This document shows positions 29,427 to 39,344 of a stretch of DNA of 47,674 bases, one piece after another. Where the stretch lies: contig JBCCHD010000027.1 in NCBI GenBank assembly GCA_039028935.1, positions 1 to 47,674 of the forward strand. The letters are read 5' to 3'. The DNA is from Pseudomonadota bacterium. Its GTDB lineage: Bacteria; Pseudomonadota; Gammaproteobacteria; Steroidobacterales; SZUA-146. The translations under genes were made by a program, and so were the position numbers. The notes beneath the pieces were generated by a model. That model made no database searches and was not told the DNA's origin. It worked only from the letters and a program-made list of their open reading frames with translations. Numbering within the stretch: the stretch's first letter is position 1; each line of letters begins with the position of its first letter.

Positions 29427-30737
29427 ATGAGCAAGCCAGCCGAACATTTACACCCCGACTACAAGGTGGCCGACATCAGTCTGGCTGCTTGGGGTCGCAA
29501 GGAAATTGCGATTGCCGAAACCGAGATGCCGGGCCTCATGGCGCTGCGCGAAGAATATGCGGACGCCAAACCGTTGGACGGCGCTCGCATCGCCGGTTGT
29601 CTGCATATGACCATTCAGACCGCCGTATTGATTGAGACGCTGGTCGCGTTGGGCGCCGATGTGCGCTGGTCGTCCTGCAACATCTTTTCGACGCAGGACA
29701 ATGCAGCCGCCGCAATCGCAGAAGCCGGCGTTCCGGTGTTCGCATGGAAAGGCGAAACCGAAGACGAATATTGGTGGTGCGTCGAAAAAACCGTCCATGG
29801 CCCGAACGGTTGGACACCCAACATGATCCTAGACGATGGCGGTGACCTGACCCAGCTCGTGCACGACAAATATCCCGCGCTCATGGATGACATTAAAGGG
29901 GTTACCGAAGAGACCACCACGGGCGTTAAACGACTGTATGATATGCAGCGCGATGGCACGCTCAAAGCACCTGCCTTCAACGTTAACGACTCGGTTACCA
30001 AGTCCAAATTTGACAACCTCTATGGCTGTCGTGAGTCGCTAGTGGACGGCATTAAGCGCGCGACCGACGTCATGATCGCAGGCAAAGTCGCCATCGTGGC
30101 CGGGTTCGGCGACGTCGGCAAAGGCTCCGCGCAGTCGCTTCGCGGCTTGGGTGCGACCGTTTGGATCACCGAGATCGACCCTATCAATGCGTTACAGGCG
30201 GCGATGGAAGGCTATCGTGTCGTGACAATGGACGATGCGGCCAGCGAAGCGGACATATTCGTTTCCGCCACCGGCAACTATAACGTCATTACGCATGACC
30301 ATATGAAAGCCATGAAGGACCAGGCGATCGTTTGCAATATCGGGCATTTCGACAACGAAATCGATGTCGCCTCGTTGAAGCAATACACCTGGGAGCCGAT
30401 CAAAGATCAAGTCGATCACATTATCTTTCCCGATGGCAAACGCATTATTCTGCTGGCCGAAGGCCGCCTGGTTAACCTAGGTTGCGCCACAGGCCATCCC
30501 AGTTTCGTCATGTCAAACTCGTTCACCAACCAAGTGTTGGCGCAAATCGAGCTGTGGAAAAACCACGAGAGCTACCCAGATGAAGTGTTCGTGCTACCCA
30601 AGCATTTGGACGAGAAAGTGGCGCGTCTGCATCTTGATCGAATCGGTGTGAAACTCACCGAGCTTTCGAAAGAACAAGCCGACTACATCGGTGTGGCAAA
30701 AGAGGGCCCCTATAAGCCCGACTACTACCGCTACTGA
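29427..30737 (+). CDS. ahcY: Adenosylhomocysteinase
   Basis: NAD-dependent hydrolase of S-adenosylhomocysteine to homocysteine and adenosine. The 436 residues match the bacterial form. Landmarks are [23 protein letters not shown], the Rossmann motif [26 protein letters not shown], and the C-terminal PDYYRY. GGAGA precedes the ATG. Directly after metK and closed by a strong terminator, so the pair is probably one transcript. No metF or SAH riboswitch is adjacent. Confidence 0.98.
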   Translation: MSKPAEHLHPDYKVADISLAAWGRKEIAIAETEMPGLMALREEYADAKPLDGARIAGCLHMTIQTAVLIETLVALGADVRWSSCNIFSTQDNAAAAIAEAGVPVFAWKGETEDEYWWCVEKTVHGPNGWTPNMILDDGGDLTQLVHDKYPALMDDIKGVTEETTTGVKRLYDMQRDGTLKAPAFNVNDSVTKSKFDNLYGCRESLVDGIKRATDVMIAGKVAIVAGFGDVGKGSAQSLRGLGATVWITEIDPINALQAAMEGYRVVTMDDAASEADIFVSATGNYNVITHDHMKAMKDQAIVCNIGHFDNEIDVASLKQYTWEPIKDQVDHIIFPDGKRIILLAEGRLVNLGCATGHPSFVMSNSFTNQVLAQIELWKNHESYPDEVFVLPKHLDEKVARLHLDRIGVKLTELSKEQADYIGVAKEGPYKPDYYRY

Positions 30738-30760
30738 TTTCGGCCCATAGCGCGCACGAC

Positions 30761-30793
30761 AACAGGCAGCCCAAGTGGGGCTGCCTGTTTGCG
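30761..30793 (+). terminator. Intrinsic terminator of metK-ahcY
   Basis: A perfect 12-bp inverted repeat (left arm 30761-30772, right arm 30778-30789, 5-base loop AAGTG) lies 23 bases after the ahcY stop and runs into TTTGCGTTTT. The left arm starts with AA, so it may also work weakly on the other strand. Confidence 0.85.
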
Positions 30794-30900
30794 TTTTGGC
30801 GCTGACCAAAGGTGTGTCGGCAGCAGGACCACTTGTCGAGACGCTCGACGAGCACGCCAGAGTGCTCAGGTTGCCCACCCCACAGGAGTAAGTCCGGCCG

Positions 30901-32106
30901 CTACCGAATCAGATCAATGGGTTCAAATCCGCGCAGTGCCGCCGCCGCGTCGCTCGCGCCCAACCACTGCTGGGCGACGGTTCGATAGAGGCGTCGGTAA
31001 TCAAGGTGAAAGGCCAAATCCTCATCGTCATGCGCCGGAAAGACAGGCTGTTGGCCTGAGAAACCACCTTTAACGCGCCCACCCATGAGTATGACCGGCG
31101 CGGCCGTTCCGTGGTCAGTACCGCGGCTACCATTCTCGGCGGCCCGACGCCCGAATTCCGAATAGGTCATCACCAACGTGTTTTCCCAATCGCCCGAGGC
31201 CATTAAACGTTCTCGAAGTGTCGCCAATTCTGTGCCGAGTTCTTCCATCAGCTTGTTATGTCGATTGGGTTGATAGAAGTGCGTATCGAACCCCGTCAAC
31301 GTCGCTTTGTACATCGGCACACGGGCACCCAGGGCGATCATTTCACTGGCGACGACCAACTGCTTGTGCAACGAAGAGCCCTTAATCTGTTTGCCCTTGC
31401 GCGCATCGATAACCGCCGATAGGTCTTTGAGCCCTCGCGCTATCTGCTGACGTACATTCACCACGTGAGTCAGTGCTGGGTTGCCCGGCGGAGCAGAGGC
31501 AGGCCGCATCAGTTTTGCCTGTTTGGCAAACACCACTGGATTGTCGAGCACCAGGCTTTGCGACGAACCCAGGAACGGTCCGTAGCCCGTTCCAAATGCG
31601 ATTCCTTCGGCGCTAAACGCGGCGCTTTGCGCTGACGGAAAACTGTCGGCCAGCCAGCCGCGCTTGAGCACTTTGTCACTGCCGCTCGCAGTGTGCCAGA
31701 TGTCTGACGAACGGAAGTGTGATCGGTTGGGATCGGGATACCCCACGCCGAGTGCAATGTGCAGATCGTTGTTGCGCCATGCGTCGTTGAGCGGCGCCAG
31801 CTGTGGATGCAAACCCAATTGCGCATTGAGCACCACTGTTTGCTCGCGCGGAATACCAAGAACAGGCCGCGCTTCATAGTATCGCTTTTGCGAAAACGGA
31901 ATCACCGTATTCAAACCGTCATTACCACCGGCAAGTTCGATAAGGATGAGCCGACGACTCACGCCTTTGCTGGCGTTGTCGACCCGAGCAAAACTCAAGC
32001 CGGCTGGCAGCACAGAAAGCGCGGCGAGTGTGGATAAAAAGCGGCGACGCTCCGGCGATTGGGGCGGCGAAGGCGTCTCGTTAGAAAAAGGTAATTTACG
32101 TTTCAT
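30901..32106 (-). CDS. DUF1501 family protein with twin-arginine signal
   Basis: Exported protein of 401 residues. The N-terminus PERRRFLSTLAAL (about 19-31) reads as a twin-arginine signal peptide, ending near FAR. The mature part has the DUF1501 blocks LIELAGGNDGLNTVIPF, RSHFRSSDIWHTA and TYSEFGRRAAENGSRGTDHGTA, the last resembling the alkaline-phosphatase/sulfatase fold metal region. It follows the DUF1800 gene after four bases; the two are found together in many proteobacteria and planctomycetes. The molecular function of the pair is not established. Confidence 0.9.
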   Translation of the reverse strand: MKRKLPFSNETPSPPQSPERRRFLSTLAALSVLPAGLSFARVDNASKGVSRRLILIELAGGNDGLNTVIPFSQKRYYEARPVLGIPREQTVVLNAQLGLHPQLAPLNDAWRNNDLHIALGVGYPDPNRSHFRSSDIWHTASGSDKVLKRGWLADSFPSAQSAAFSAEGIAFGTGYGPFLGSSQSLVLDNPVVFAKQAKLMRPASAPPGNPALTHVVNVRQQIARGLKDLSAVIDARKGKQIKGSSLHKQLVVASEMIALGARVPMYKATLTGFDTHFYQPNRHNKLMEELGTELATLRERLMASGDWENTLVMTYSEFGRRAAENGSRGTDHGTAAPVILMGGRVKGGFSGQQPVFPAHDDEDLAFHLDYRRLYRTVAQQWLGASDAAAALRGFEPIDLIR

Positions 32107-32110
32107 AGCG

Positions 32111-33475
32111 CTACTTTAGATGCACGGTCGGATCCCGAATAAGCTCGAGAAGCAACCGCTGTTGCGTGTAGGAATCGGGAATATTGGTGACCGGGTCAAT
32201 CGCATTGAGATAGGCAAGTAACGATCCGCGTCGGCGCCCGTCAGCACGGAGAGGGCCCTCGAGATTCAGGTAGGGATTGGTACGGCGACTGTCGGTACCT
32301 AAATTCACTACGAGATTACGCGCGGTCTGTTCGCGCGACAAAAGCGTGCGACTGTCAATCCACTCTAAGCCGCCAGGCCAACCTTCAACGGTAGGCGGAT
32401 CGAATAAATCTTGACCGGCTTGTTTGAATAGGTTTGGCAAACGCTTAGCCGCCCTGAGCGTGCTTACGCGCTCACTTAACGCCTTGGGGGACAATCCATC
32501 CACTGCGGGCCTCATCAAACCCACAAACAATTCGACTGGGCTTTTGATCAATACGCCTCGATTGGCATTTTCGCGAAACGCTGGCGTTTTAAAAAGTGCT
32601 TTGAGGAGGCGCGCGATGTCGTAATTGTTGGCGCGAAACGCCGCCGCTAATGACGCCACGCGTGACTCGTCTGGCTCAAGGGAAATGAATTCGAGCCAGA
32701 GCTTGCGCACCACTCTCTCGGCAGTAGCCGGTTGCGCAAGCAACAGAGCCGCCAGGTCATCGCCATCGTGATTGCCTCGTTGGCCAAGCACGGTTTTGGT
32801 GCCACGATCAAACCGTTTGCGTGCGAACAGATAGTCGCCTGTCGATCTTTCGACGGTGCGGCCAGTGAGGCATCGCGCCGCTTCTTTCACGTCCTTTTCA
32901 GTATAGTTTCCTTCACCTAATGTAAACAGTTCCATCAATTCGCGAGCGAGATTTTCGTTGACGTTATTGGCTCTGTTCTTATCGTTATCCAGATACAGCA
33001 GCATGGCCGGATCCCGCAGCATGGCCTGCAGCATGTGATCAAAACGGCCTAGCGCATGCTGACGCAACTGACGATGCTGTCGAAAGACCAACATCGGTGC
33101 ATAAATCTTGCTGTACTGGGTAGTGAAGTGATTCGACCAGAACAGTGTCATCCGCTCTTGGAGTGGCGTGGGGGAGGCGAGCATCTGCTCAATCCACCAG
33201 CGCCTCAACTCGGCAATCTTTGCGCGTTTGTCGAGTCGCAGCGTGCGCCGCTGTTCGGTGGTCCAACCACGCTGAGAAATAGTCCAAAGCGGCTTGTCGG
33301 TAACCCAGTTCGGCGGCGTGATGAGGTCTGCGCGCGACTTGCCGTCAACCAGCAAATCGACCGCGGTGTTAAAATCCAGCGGCGCCAGAGCCTGCCATTG
33401 CGAGTTGGACACACCAAACCCAGTTCGGTGGAGCAGGTGGCGAATGTCATCGGAGTTCATGAGTATATTGTCCAT
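32111..33475 (-). CDS. DUF1800 family protein
   Basis: A protein of 454 residues, helical, with the DUF1800 landmarks: RHLLHRTGFGVS at the N-terminus, MTLFWSNHFTTQ, LYLDNDKNRANNVNENLARELMELFTLG (split: NENLARELMELFTLGEGNYT is the diagnostic block) and FDPPTVEGWPGG near the C-terminus. No convincing signal peptide, so it may be cytoplasmic or exported with its Tat-signal partner. It is the promoter-proximal gene of the pair with DUF1501. Function unknown; partner export or assembly is a guess from the linkage. Confidence 0.9.
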   Translation of the reverse strand: MDNILMNSDDIRHLLHRTGFGVSNSQWQALAPLDFNTAVDLLVDGKSRADLITPPNWVTDKPLWTISQRGWTTEQRRTLRLDKRAKIAELRRWWIEQMLASPTPLQERMTLFWSNHFTTQYSKIYAPMLVFRQHRQLRQHALGRFDHMLQAMLRDPAMLLYLDNDKNRANNVNENLARELMELFTLGEGNYTEKDVKEAARCLTGRTVERSTGDYLFARKRFDRGTKTVLGQRGNHDGDDLAALLLAQPATAERVVRKLWLEFISLEPDESRVASLAAAFRANNYDIARLLKALFKTPAFRENANRGVLIKSPVELFVGLMRPAVDGLSPKALSERVSTLRAAKRLPNLFKQAGQDLFDPPTVEGWPGGLEWIDSRTLLSREQTARNLVVNLGTDSRRTNPYLNLEGPLRADGRRRGSLLAYLNAIDPVTNIPDSYTQQRLLLELIRDPTVHLK

Positions 33476-33655
33476 CGAACAGGTGGTTAGTCAAAGCACG
33501 ACACATAATGTCACAACATGCCGGCGGTCGATGGGTACTGCGCGCCCGACACGCCACGCGCTTTACCCACGGATAATGGCGATTGGCACATCGACCGCTT
33601 GCGCTACGCCCCATAAAAGGTAGGCTTTGCCCTTATTCCTACAATAGACTCAATA

Positions 33656-34240
33656 ATGCCGCAAAAATTCATCCTTATCGCGGTTACCGGCTACCTGCTG
33701 TTTGCCTGGATGGCCGCGACGCTCGCATCGATGGCGTCACCCGACTCCACGCCAACCGCCCCGAATCGGCGCCGGCGTGCGATCGTTCTGTGTCTGTGGC
33801 TGGCACCATTGATGTTCGTCGGATCGGCGTTCATTGAAATGCTCGTCAGCTCAGAGTTACTGCTAGTTAGCCTCGTGTCGCCGTCCGCCACTGTGTTCGG
33901 AATGGTGGTCGTCGCAGTGGCCATCACGCTGTTGTCCTATCGTGCGGGTTTGAGCGGTTGGTGGTCGCCCTTACCTTTGCTACGTGGCGTGACGGTCATC
34001 GCGTTTTTTGCGGCTTGGCAGAGCGCCATACAAGGCGCACACACGATGGCGCTACCTGACTGGCGGTTTTTGGGCATATCGTTGGTGCTGTGGCTGGTCT
34101 GCCTCATTCTCGCCGATCTGGCGCTGTTTGCGTCGCATCGACGTGCGCAGGATCAAAGCACGAAGATGATAAAAGAATGGCTGCGTTTGTGTGCCGCACT
34201 CCCTGCGCTGCTTATTTTCCTGATTGGTTTTCGACCCTGA
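33656..34240 (+). CDS. Unknown inner-membrane protein
   Basis: A 194-residue hydrophobic protein that I do not recognise. Hydrophobic segments lie at about 5-24, 42-62, 68-90, 102-122, 137-158 and 176-192, so five or six membrane helices are likely, with a basic loop NRRRR after the first. It sits alone upstream of cpdA, divergent from the DUF1800 gene. A TACAAT hexamer at 33640-33645 lies 10 bases before the ATG and no Shine-Dalgarno is seen, which would fit a leaderless or nearly leaderless mRNA. Confidence 0.7.
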   Translation: MPQKFILIAVTGYLLFAWMAATLASMASPDSTPTAPNRRRRAIVLCLWLAPLMFVGSAFIEMLVSSELLLVSLVSPSATVFGMVVVAVAITLLSYRAGLSGWWSPLPLLRGVTVIAFFAAWQSAIQGAHTMALPDWRFLGISLVLWLVCLILADLALFASHRRAQDQSTKMIKEWLRLCAALPALLIFLIGFRP

Positions 34241-34329
34241 ATTAACACCAGTCAGGCATCGCATGACACATTACGGTTAAATAGTGGCCCATTAGCCAGC
34301 CCGTTGGCTCGGTGCGGTATCATGCTCAC

Positions 34330-35214
34330 ATGTCTACGTCGACCGCCCCAACCCAATTTCTCGCGAATGATACGCAAATGTCTAGCGGCGAGCTGCCGTC
34401 CGCTCGCCTAGTTCAAATCAGCGATCCGCATTTGCTTGAAGACCCCTTGGCGACACATCGCACCGTTAATACATCGGTGTCATTGGCACATGTTCTAAGC
34501 CGAGCTCAAACGCATATTCGCAACGCGGACGCGGTAGTGCTTACGGGCGATATAGCACAGGACGAACTCAGCGCCACCTATGATCGTTTGCGTGAGAGCT
34601 GGATCAACGAGTGGGTGGGGCCACATACACCGGTATGGTGCCTACCCGGCAATCATGATGCACCGGTTCTTATGCAAGAGGCGCTCAGTGAATCGCCGTT
34701 CTCGTGTCTCGGCCATCATACCTTGGGAAATTGGGAGGTGATCTTGCTCGACTCGCGTTATCCAGGGCACGCATCGGGCTTGCTTGGCGATGACGAGCTC
34801 GCGCGCCTGGCCGATCGCTTGCGTCATACAGGGGCCGAGCACCTACTCGTTGTATTACATCATCACGCTATCGCATTGGGCCATAGCTGGCTGGACAAAG
34901 TGGGTCTGCTTGATCACCACGCCTTCAATACCTTGTTACATCAAGACGGACGTACTCGCGCAGTGGTGTTTGGCCACATACACCAGGCCGTTGACCGCGT
35001 TTTTAGCACTGTCCGGTATCTTGGCTGCCCATCCACCGGCGTTCAATTCGAACCAAATCAGACCGACTTTCGACTGGACACCCGTCCACCGGGCTACCGA
35101 ATCATGTCGCTCATGCCCTCGGGCAAGATCGAAACTCAAGTGGTATGGTTACGCCAGACCGCGAACGCGCTCACGCGCCAATTTTCTGAACAGCTCGAGT
35201 CGTCTACATCATGA
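34330..35214 (+). CDS. cpdA: Calcineurin-like phosphoesterase, CpdA type
   Basis: Probable 3',5'-cyclic-AMP phosphodiesterase. It has the full class III metallophosphatase set: ISDPHLL, GDIAQDE, GNHD, the LHHHAI block and GHIHQ. The start is uncertain: the open frame begins at a GTG (34312), ATG 34330 gives 294 residues, and ATG 34378 gives 278, which starts closest to the family core. None has a good ribosome-binding site, and TATCAT sits seven bases before 34330. The stop overlaps the next gene by four bases. Other substrates (Icc family) cannot be excluded. Confidence 0.85.
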   Translation: MSTSTAPTQFLANDTQMSSGELPSARLVQISDPHLLEDPLATHRTVNTSVSLAHVLSRAQTHIRNADAVVLTGDIAQDELSATYDRLRESWINEWVGPHTPVWCLPGNHDAPVLMQEALSESPFSCLGHHTLGNWEVILLDSRYPGHASGLLGDDELARLADRLRHTGAEHLLVVLHHHAIALGHSWLDKVGLLDHHAFNTLLHQDGRTRAVVFGHIHQAVDRVFSTVRYLGCPSTGVQFEPNQTDFRLDTRPPGYRIMSLMPSGKIETQVVWLRQTANALTRQFSEQLESSTS

Positions 35215-36191
35215 AAAAGCCCTTTTCGAATGTGTTGATCGTGCTACTGCTCGCGGTCACCGTTGGCTGCACGAAGCACGATTCAGCCACCGCCGCAGAG
35301 CCCGCATCGTCGCCCACCCTGCCGGCTGTGGCCGCGACGCCGGAACGGGCGCCTGCCGCGACACCCGATCGACCATCGGCTACCGCCCTACGCCACCCGT
35401 TGTGGGTGATTGAGAGCGCCCAGAACCGAACATATCTTTTGGGGTCGATTCACGTCTTACGGGATGAAGATTATCCATTGCCACACGCTTTTCAAAAGGC
35501 CTATGACGACGCCGAGCACCTCGTCATGGAACTCGATTTTTCGTCCTTTGACGCGATGACGGTGATGGCCACAACGCGGCAATTGGCGATGCTGCCGGAA
35601 AACCAAACGTTGCGTGACGCAATGGGCGATAAAAACTATGCGCTCGCCGAACAAAAGGCACGCGCCATAAACGTCGATCTTACGCAATTTGACCGCGTTG
35701 AACCCTGGTATGCGGCATTGACCATCACTCAAGTACAGCTTGGCAAACTCGGCTTTAAAGCTGAGAACGGCGTTGAATTTTACTTCGAACGCCAGGCAAA
35801 AGATGACGACAAAACCGGTAGTGGGCTGGAGACCTTCGAACAGCAGCTCGGCATCTTGGATGCACTGCCGATCGATGCGCAAAATCAATTTTTGCTCGAA
35901 GCGCTCGTGCCGAGCGATGAACTCATTGCCGAGGGTGACCGGATGATCGACGCGTGGAAAACCGGTCAAGCGGACAAGTTGTTCGACTTGTTTGAAGAGG
36001 ACCTCAAAAACAATCCGGCGCTGCGAGAGGCGCTGCTTGTAAAACGCAATCGTGAATGGTTGCCGAAGATCATGGCGCTGACCGAGCGCGATGACAATGT
36101 GTTGGTTATTGTTGGCGCGTTGCACCTGGTTGGTGACGATGGTGTGATTGCCATGCTGCGCGAACAGGGTCTGACGGTCCGCCAACTCTAG
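35211..36191 (+). CDS. TraB/GumN family lipoprotein
   Basis: A 326-residue protein with a lipoprotein signal: hydrophobic residues about 8-19 and lipobox TVGC with Cys20; the following residue is Thr, which suggests sorting to the outer membrane. After a Pro/Ala-rich linker (about 25-60) the TraB/GumN domain shows YLLGSIHVLRDEDYPLP and, at the end, VGALHLVGDDGV. The GxxH pairs suggest a metal-dependent enzyme (a Tiki-like protease fold has been proposed for the superfamily), but the activity of bacterial members is not settled. Translationally coupled to cpdA by ATGA. Confidence 0.9.
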   Translation: MKKPFSNVLIVLLLAVTVGCTKHDSATAAEPASSPTLPAVAATPERAPAATPDRPSATALRHPLWVIESAQNRTYLLGSIHVLRDEDYPLPHAFQKAYDDAEHLVMELDFSSFDAMTVMATTRQLAMLPENQTLRDAMGDKNYALAEQKARAINVDLTQFDRVEPWYAALTITQVQLGKLGFKAENGVEFYFERQAKDDDKTGSGLETFEQQLGILDALPIDAQNQFLLEALVPSDELIAEGDRMIDAWKTGQADKLFDLFEEDLKNNPALREALLVKRNREWLPKIMALTERDDNVLVIVGALHLVGDDGVIAMLREQGLTVRQL

Positions 36192-36255
36192 CGTGGATCG
36201 GAATCGAAACGGCGACGGCAAAAACCGCTAATAACCGAGTAGCGCACGATACTTA

Positions 36256-36282
36256 AGCGATCAACTCGGGGGCGTGATCGCT
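36256..36282. repeat. Inverted repeat between convergent TraB-like gene and rubredoxin
   Basis: AGCGATCA and TGATCGCT form an 8-bp stem with an 11-base loop midway between the two convergent stops. There is no clear T run on either side, so it is only a possible bidirectional terminator. Confidence 0.35.
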
Positions 36283-36298
36283 CAATGGCCCGGCAAGA

Positions 36299-36466
36299 TC
36301 AGGTCATTTCCTCCATTTCAAAATCCTCTTTCCCAACGCCACAATCGGGACAGCGCCAGGAAATGGGTACGTCCTCCCATTTCGTGCCGGGGGCCAGCCC
36401 CCCATCGGGGTCGCCTTTTGCCTCATCGTAGACGTAGCCGCAGACGATGCACATCCAAACTTTCAT
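36299..36466 (-). CDS. Rubredoxin
   Basis: Small one-iron electron carrier, 55 residues. The iron ligands are in CIVCG and CPDCG, separated by the conserved [16 protein letters not shown] and the W-x-C pattern of rubredoxins; the ATG at 36466 gives the standard start MKVWMC. A longer in-frame start (GTG 36502) is unlikely. It is divergent from thiD. Its redox partner is not in the window; alkane hydroxylase and reactive-oxygen reduction are usual roles of such proteins. Confidence 0.95.
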   Translation of the reverse strand: MKVWMCIVCGYVYDEAKGDPDGGLAPGTKWEDVPISWRCPDCGVGKEDFEMEEMT

Positions 36467-36516
36467 AATGAACCCAAAGAACACATCTTCATTTCGGGCC
36501 ACTATACGTTGACGCT

Positions 36517-36544
36517 TTGGCTGAGCTCAACCCTTGGTTACACT
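36517..36544 (+). promoter_or_regulatory. Candidate promoter for thiD placed for a leaderless transcript
   Basis: TTGGCT (36517-36522), 16-base spacer, TACACT (36539-36544). Six bases separate the -10 from the ATG at 36551, so the predicted transcription start falls on or beside the A of the start codon. No Shine-Dalgarno is seen before thiD. Confidence 0.4.
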
Positions 36545-36550
36545 TAGCTC

Positions 36551-37342
36551 ATGACGGACAAACCCAAACCACCCGCCCTACTTATCGTAGCCGGTCTTGA
36601 CCCCAGCGGCGGTGCGGGGCTGATCGCCGACAGCCAGACTGCGTCAACACTCGGTGCGCATGCGGTGGTGATCGCCACAACATTGACCGTGCAGTCGCTA
36701 CAACGCTGCCATGCCTCCCATGCGGTGAGCGCTGACGTCATTCACGCACAACTGAATGCGATTGCCGACGATGTCGATGTTCGCGCTGTCAAAATTGGCG
36801 CCGTCCCGACTCGCGACAGCCTCGACGTCATTGTCAGTGCAATACATCGATTTGAACCTGAATACGTGGTGGTCGACCCTGTGCGGAATGCGACCCGTGG
36901 TGCAGCGCTTCACACCGGCCTGCCGTTTATCGACTATGTCCGTCGCATTCTGACACTGAATCCCATACTGACCCCCAATCGTGACGAACTTCGGCACTGG
37001 CTGAGCGCAGACACCGATCACATTGCCAAGTCGACGGACGCGACCGGTCAAGCGCTAATCGATGCCGGTTGTCGCGCGGTATTGGAAACCGACGGCGACG
37101 GGACCGACCAGCGCTGCGTGCACCGCCTTCATACGGCCGGGCACATACGTTGCATCGAGCACGACCGAGTGAGCGGTGACTTTCGCGGCACTGGCTGCAC
37201 ACTGTCTACCGCGCTTGCCGCCTTGTTGCTGAACGGGCAGTCGCTGGACAATGCGGTGGATAACGCGCTCGACTTTACGTTGGATGCCATCCGGCGAGCG
37301 CCTGCTGACACCGGCATCCCCATGCGCTGGCGCACTTCGTGA
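36551..37342 (+). CDS. thiD: Hydroxymethylpyrimidine/phosphomethylpyrimidine kinase
   Basis: Phosphorylates HMP and HMP-phosphate in thiamine synthesis. The 263 residues have the ribokinase-like signature GLDPSGGAGLIADSQTAS (about 16-33), TLTVQ after it, VVVDPV, and the C-terminal anion hole GTGCTLSTALAALLL. The GTG of thiE overlaps its stop by four bases, and hemL follows, an arrangement I know from other gammaproteobacteria. Length is normal for the single-domain enzyme. Confidence 0.95.
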   Translation: MTDKPKPPALLIVAGLDPSGGAGLIADSQTASTLGAHAVVIATTLTVQSLQRCHASHAVSADVIHAQLNAIADDVDVRAVKIGAVPTRDSLDVIVSAIHRFEPEYVVVDPVRNATRGAALHTGLPFIDYVRRILTLNPILTPNRDELRHWLSADTDHIAKSTDATGQALIDAGCRAVLETDGDGTDQRCVHRLHTAGHIRCIEHDRVSGDFRGTGCTLSTALAALLLNGQSLDNAVDNALDFTLDAIRRAPADTGIPMRWRTS

Positions 37343-37959
37343 TTTACGGCCTTTATGCCATTACGGATCATCATGAAACCGATGATCTTCTGAGCCATAC
37401 TGAACAGGTGCTCCTGGGCGGCGCTCAGATCGTGCAGTACCGTGACAAGTCTACTGACCACGACCGGCGTTATCACAACGCAACGGCGCTTTGCGCCTTG
37501 TGCTCCCGCTTCAATGTGCCATTGATCGTTAACGACGATATCCAATTAGCCGCGACCGTCGACGCGGCTGGTGTCCACTTGGGCCAGCACGATGGTTCCC
37601 TTCGCGAAGCGCGTAACCGATTGGGTGCCGACGCGTTGATTGGCGTGTCGTGCTACGCCTCGATGCGTCGTGCTGTTCAGGCGCAGGAACATGGCGCATC
37701 GTACGTCGCGTTTGGCGCGATGTTTCCCTCTTCAATTAAACCGTTTGCACCGTCGGCCCCGCTAACGCTGTTAACCAGCGCGCGCGACATGCTCGATGTA
37801 ACCGTGGTTGCGATCGGTGGCATTACGCTGGACAATGCGTCCAACGTTGTAGAGGCTGGGGCCAATGCGGTTGCCGTGATCTCAGCGCTCAAGACCAACG
37901 AGCCAGCCGCCACCGCTGCGGCCTTTCGCCAACTCTTTGATCCGCTGCCTGCCGAATGA
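37339..37959 (+). CDS. thiE: Thiamine-phosphate synthase
   Basis: Joins HMP-PP with thiazole phosphate to form thiamine phosphate. The 206-residue TIM-barrel protein has GLYAITD at the N-terminus, [51 protein letters not shown] and VVAIGGIT, matching ThiE blocks. The start is GTG 37339 inside the thiD stop. Three downstream genes of the thiazole branch are not in the window. hemL starts 25 bases after its stop. Confidence 0.95.
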   Translation: MIYGLYAITDHHETDDLLSHTEQVLLGGAQIVQYRDKSTDHDRRYHNATALCALCSRFNVPLIVNDDIQLAATVDAAGVHLGQHDGSLREARNRLGADALIGVSCYASMRRAVQAQEHGASYVAFGAMFPSSIKPFAPSAPLTLLTSARDMLDVTVVAIGGITLDNASNVVEAGANAVAVISALKTNEPAATAAAFRQLFDPLPAE

Positions 37960-37984
37960 CGGCGCGTTTGCCATGGAGATCCTG

Positions 37985-39262
37985 ATGTCCACTGATTATT
38001 TTGCCGAAGCCCAAACCGTTATACCTGGAGGCGTGAATTCGCCGGTACGCGCCTTTGGCAGCGTCGGTGGCACACCTGTGTTTGTGGCGTCGGCCAAAGG
38101 CGCCAAAGTGCGCTCGCAGGACGGTCGCGAATTTACCGACTACGTCGGTTCATGGGGGCCGATGATTCTCGGTCATGCCGATGAGCGCGTGGTGTCACGC
38201 GTGCAGTCCGCTGCCGAGAGTGGACTGAGCTTTGGCGCGCCAACCGTGCAGGAAACCGAGTTGGCAAAACTCATTTGCACGCTCGTGCCGTCGATTGAAC
38301 GCGTGCGTATGGTGAGCTCGGGCACAGAGGCAACGATGAGCGCCATCCGTCTCGCCAGAGGTTTTACGGGTCGGCCCCTTCTGCTCAAATTTACCGGCTG
38401 CTATCACGGCCACGCCGACGCGCTGTTAATCAAAGCAGGCTCCGGCGCACTCACGCTGGGCATCCCCGGATCGGCGGGCGTGCCCGCCGGCGCCGCGCAG
38501 GACACACTCACCGCGGACTTTAATGATGTGGACAGTTTACGCGCCGTGTTCGACGAGTACGGCAGCCAGATTGCCTGTGTCATCGTTGAGCCGATCGCGG
38601 GCAATATGAACATGGTGATGCCAAAGCCTGCTTTTCTTACGGCGATGCGCGAGCTGTGTGACACCCATGGCAGTATCTTGATTTTTGATGAAGTGATGAC
38701 CGGCTTTCGCGTTGCGCTCGGTGGCGCGCAATCCGTGTTTGGGATAACTCCCGATCTCACCACGCTGGGCAAGGTAGTGGGTGGTGGTATGCCCGTCGGT
38801 GCGTTTGGTGGGCGGCGGGATATCATGGAGCACATCGCGCCGCTTGGGCCGGTGTATCAAGCCGGTACGCTCTCGGGTAACCCGCTTGGCATGGCGGCTG
38901 GGATCGAAACACTCACCCACATACAGGCGCCCGATTTTTACACCGCGTTGGAGCAGAAAGCCCGGCGGCTAACCGAAGGCCTGATGCAGGCCGCCAAAGA
39001 TCAGGGAGTCGCGCTACAGGCTCATTGTTTGGGCGGCATGTTTGGCGTGTTTTTCTCTTCTGACGAGGCGATCGACTCCTACGCGCAGGTCACGGCGTGC
39101 AACATTGACCAATTTAAACAATTCTTTCGCGGCATGCTCGAGCGCGGTCACTATTTTGCGCCATCGGCCTATGAAGCGGGTTTTATCAGTGCGGCTCACA
39201 CCGATGCCGATGTTGATGAAACCATCAAAGCCGCCCGGGCCGTATTCGGCGAGATAAATTAA
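37985..39262 (+). CDS. hemL: Glutamate-1-semialdehyde 2,1-aminomutase
   Basis: PLP enzyme that forms 5-aminolaevulinate in the C5 haem pathway. The ATG at 37985, with GGAGAT six bases upstream, gives 425 residues. Landmarks are [39 protein letters not shown], and the PLP lysine in [18 protein letters not shown]. The frame is open upstream but the extension overlaps thiE. It is the third gene of thiD-thiE-hemL. Confidence 0.98.
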   Translation: MSTDYFAEAQTVIPGGVNSPVRAFGSVGGTPVFVASAKGAKVRSQDGREFTDYVGSWGPMILGHADERVVSRVQSAAESGLSFGAPTVQETELAKLICTLVPSIERVRMVSSGTEATMSAIRLARGFTGRPLLLKFTGCYHGHADALLIKAGSGALTLGIPGSAGVPAGAAQDTLTADFNDVDSLRAVFDEYGSQIACVIVEPIAGNMNMVMPKPAFLTAMRELCDTHGSILIFDEVMTGFRVALGGAQSVFGITPDLTTLGKVVGGGMPVGAFGGRRDIMEHIAPLGPVYQAGTLSGNPLGMAAGIETLTHIQAPDFYTALEQKARRLTEGLMQAAKDQGVALQAHCLGGMFGVFFSSDEAIDSYAQVTACNIDQFKQFFRGMLERGHYFAPSAYEAGFISAAHTDADVDETIKAARAVFGEIN

Positions 39263-39344
39263 GCCTCGACGCCACGCCCTGCAGGAGAGCTCCTACTCGG
39301 ACAGAATGATACCCACCGCTATACGACGCTAGGGAGAACAGCAC

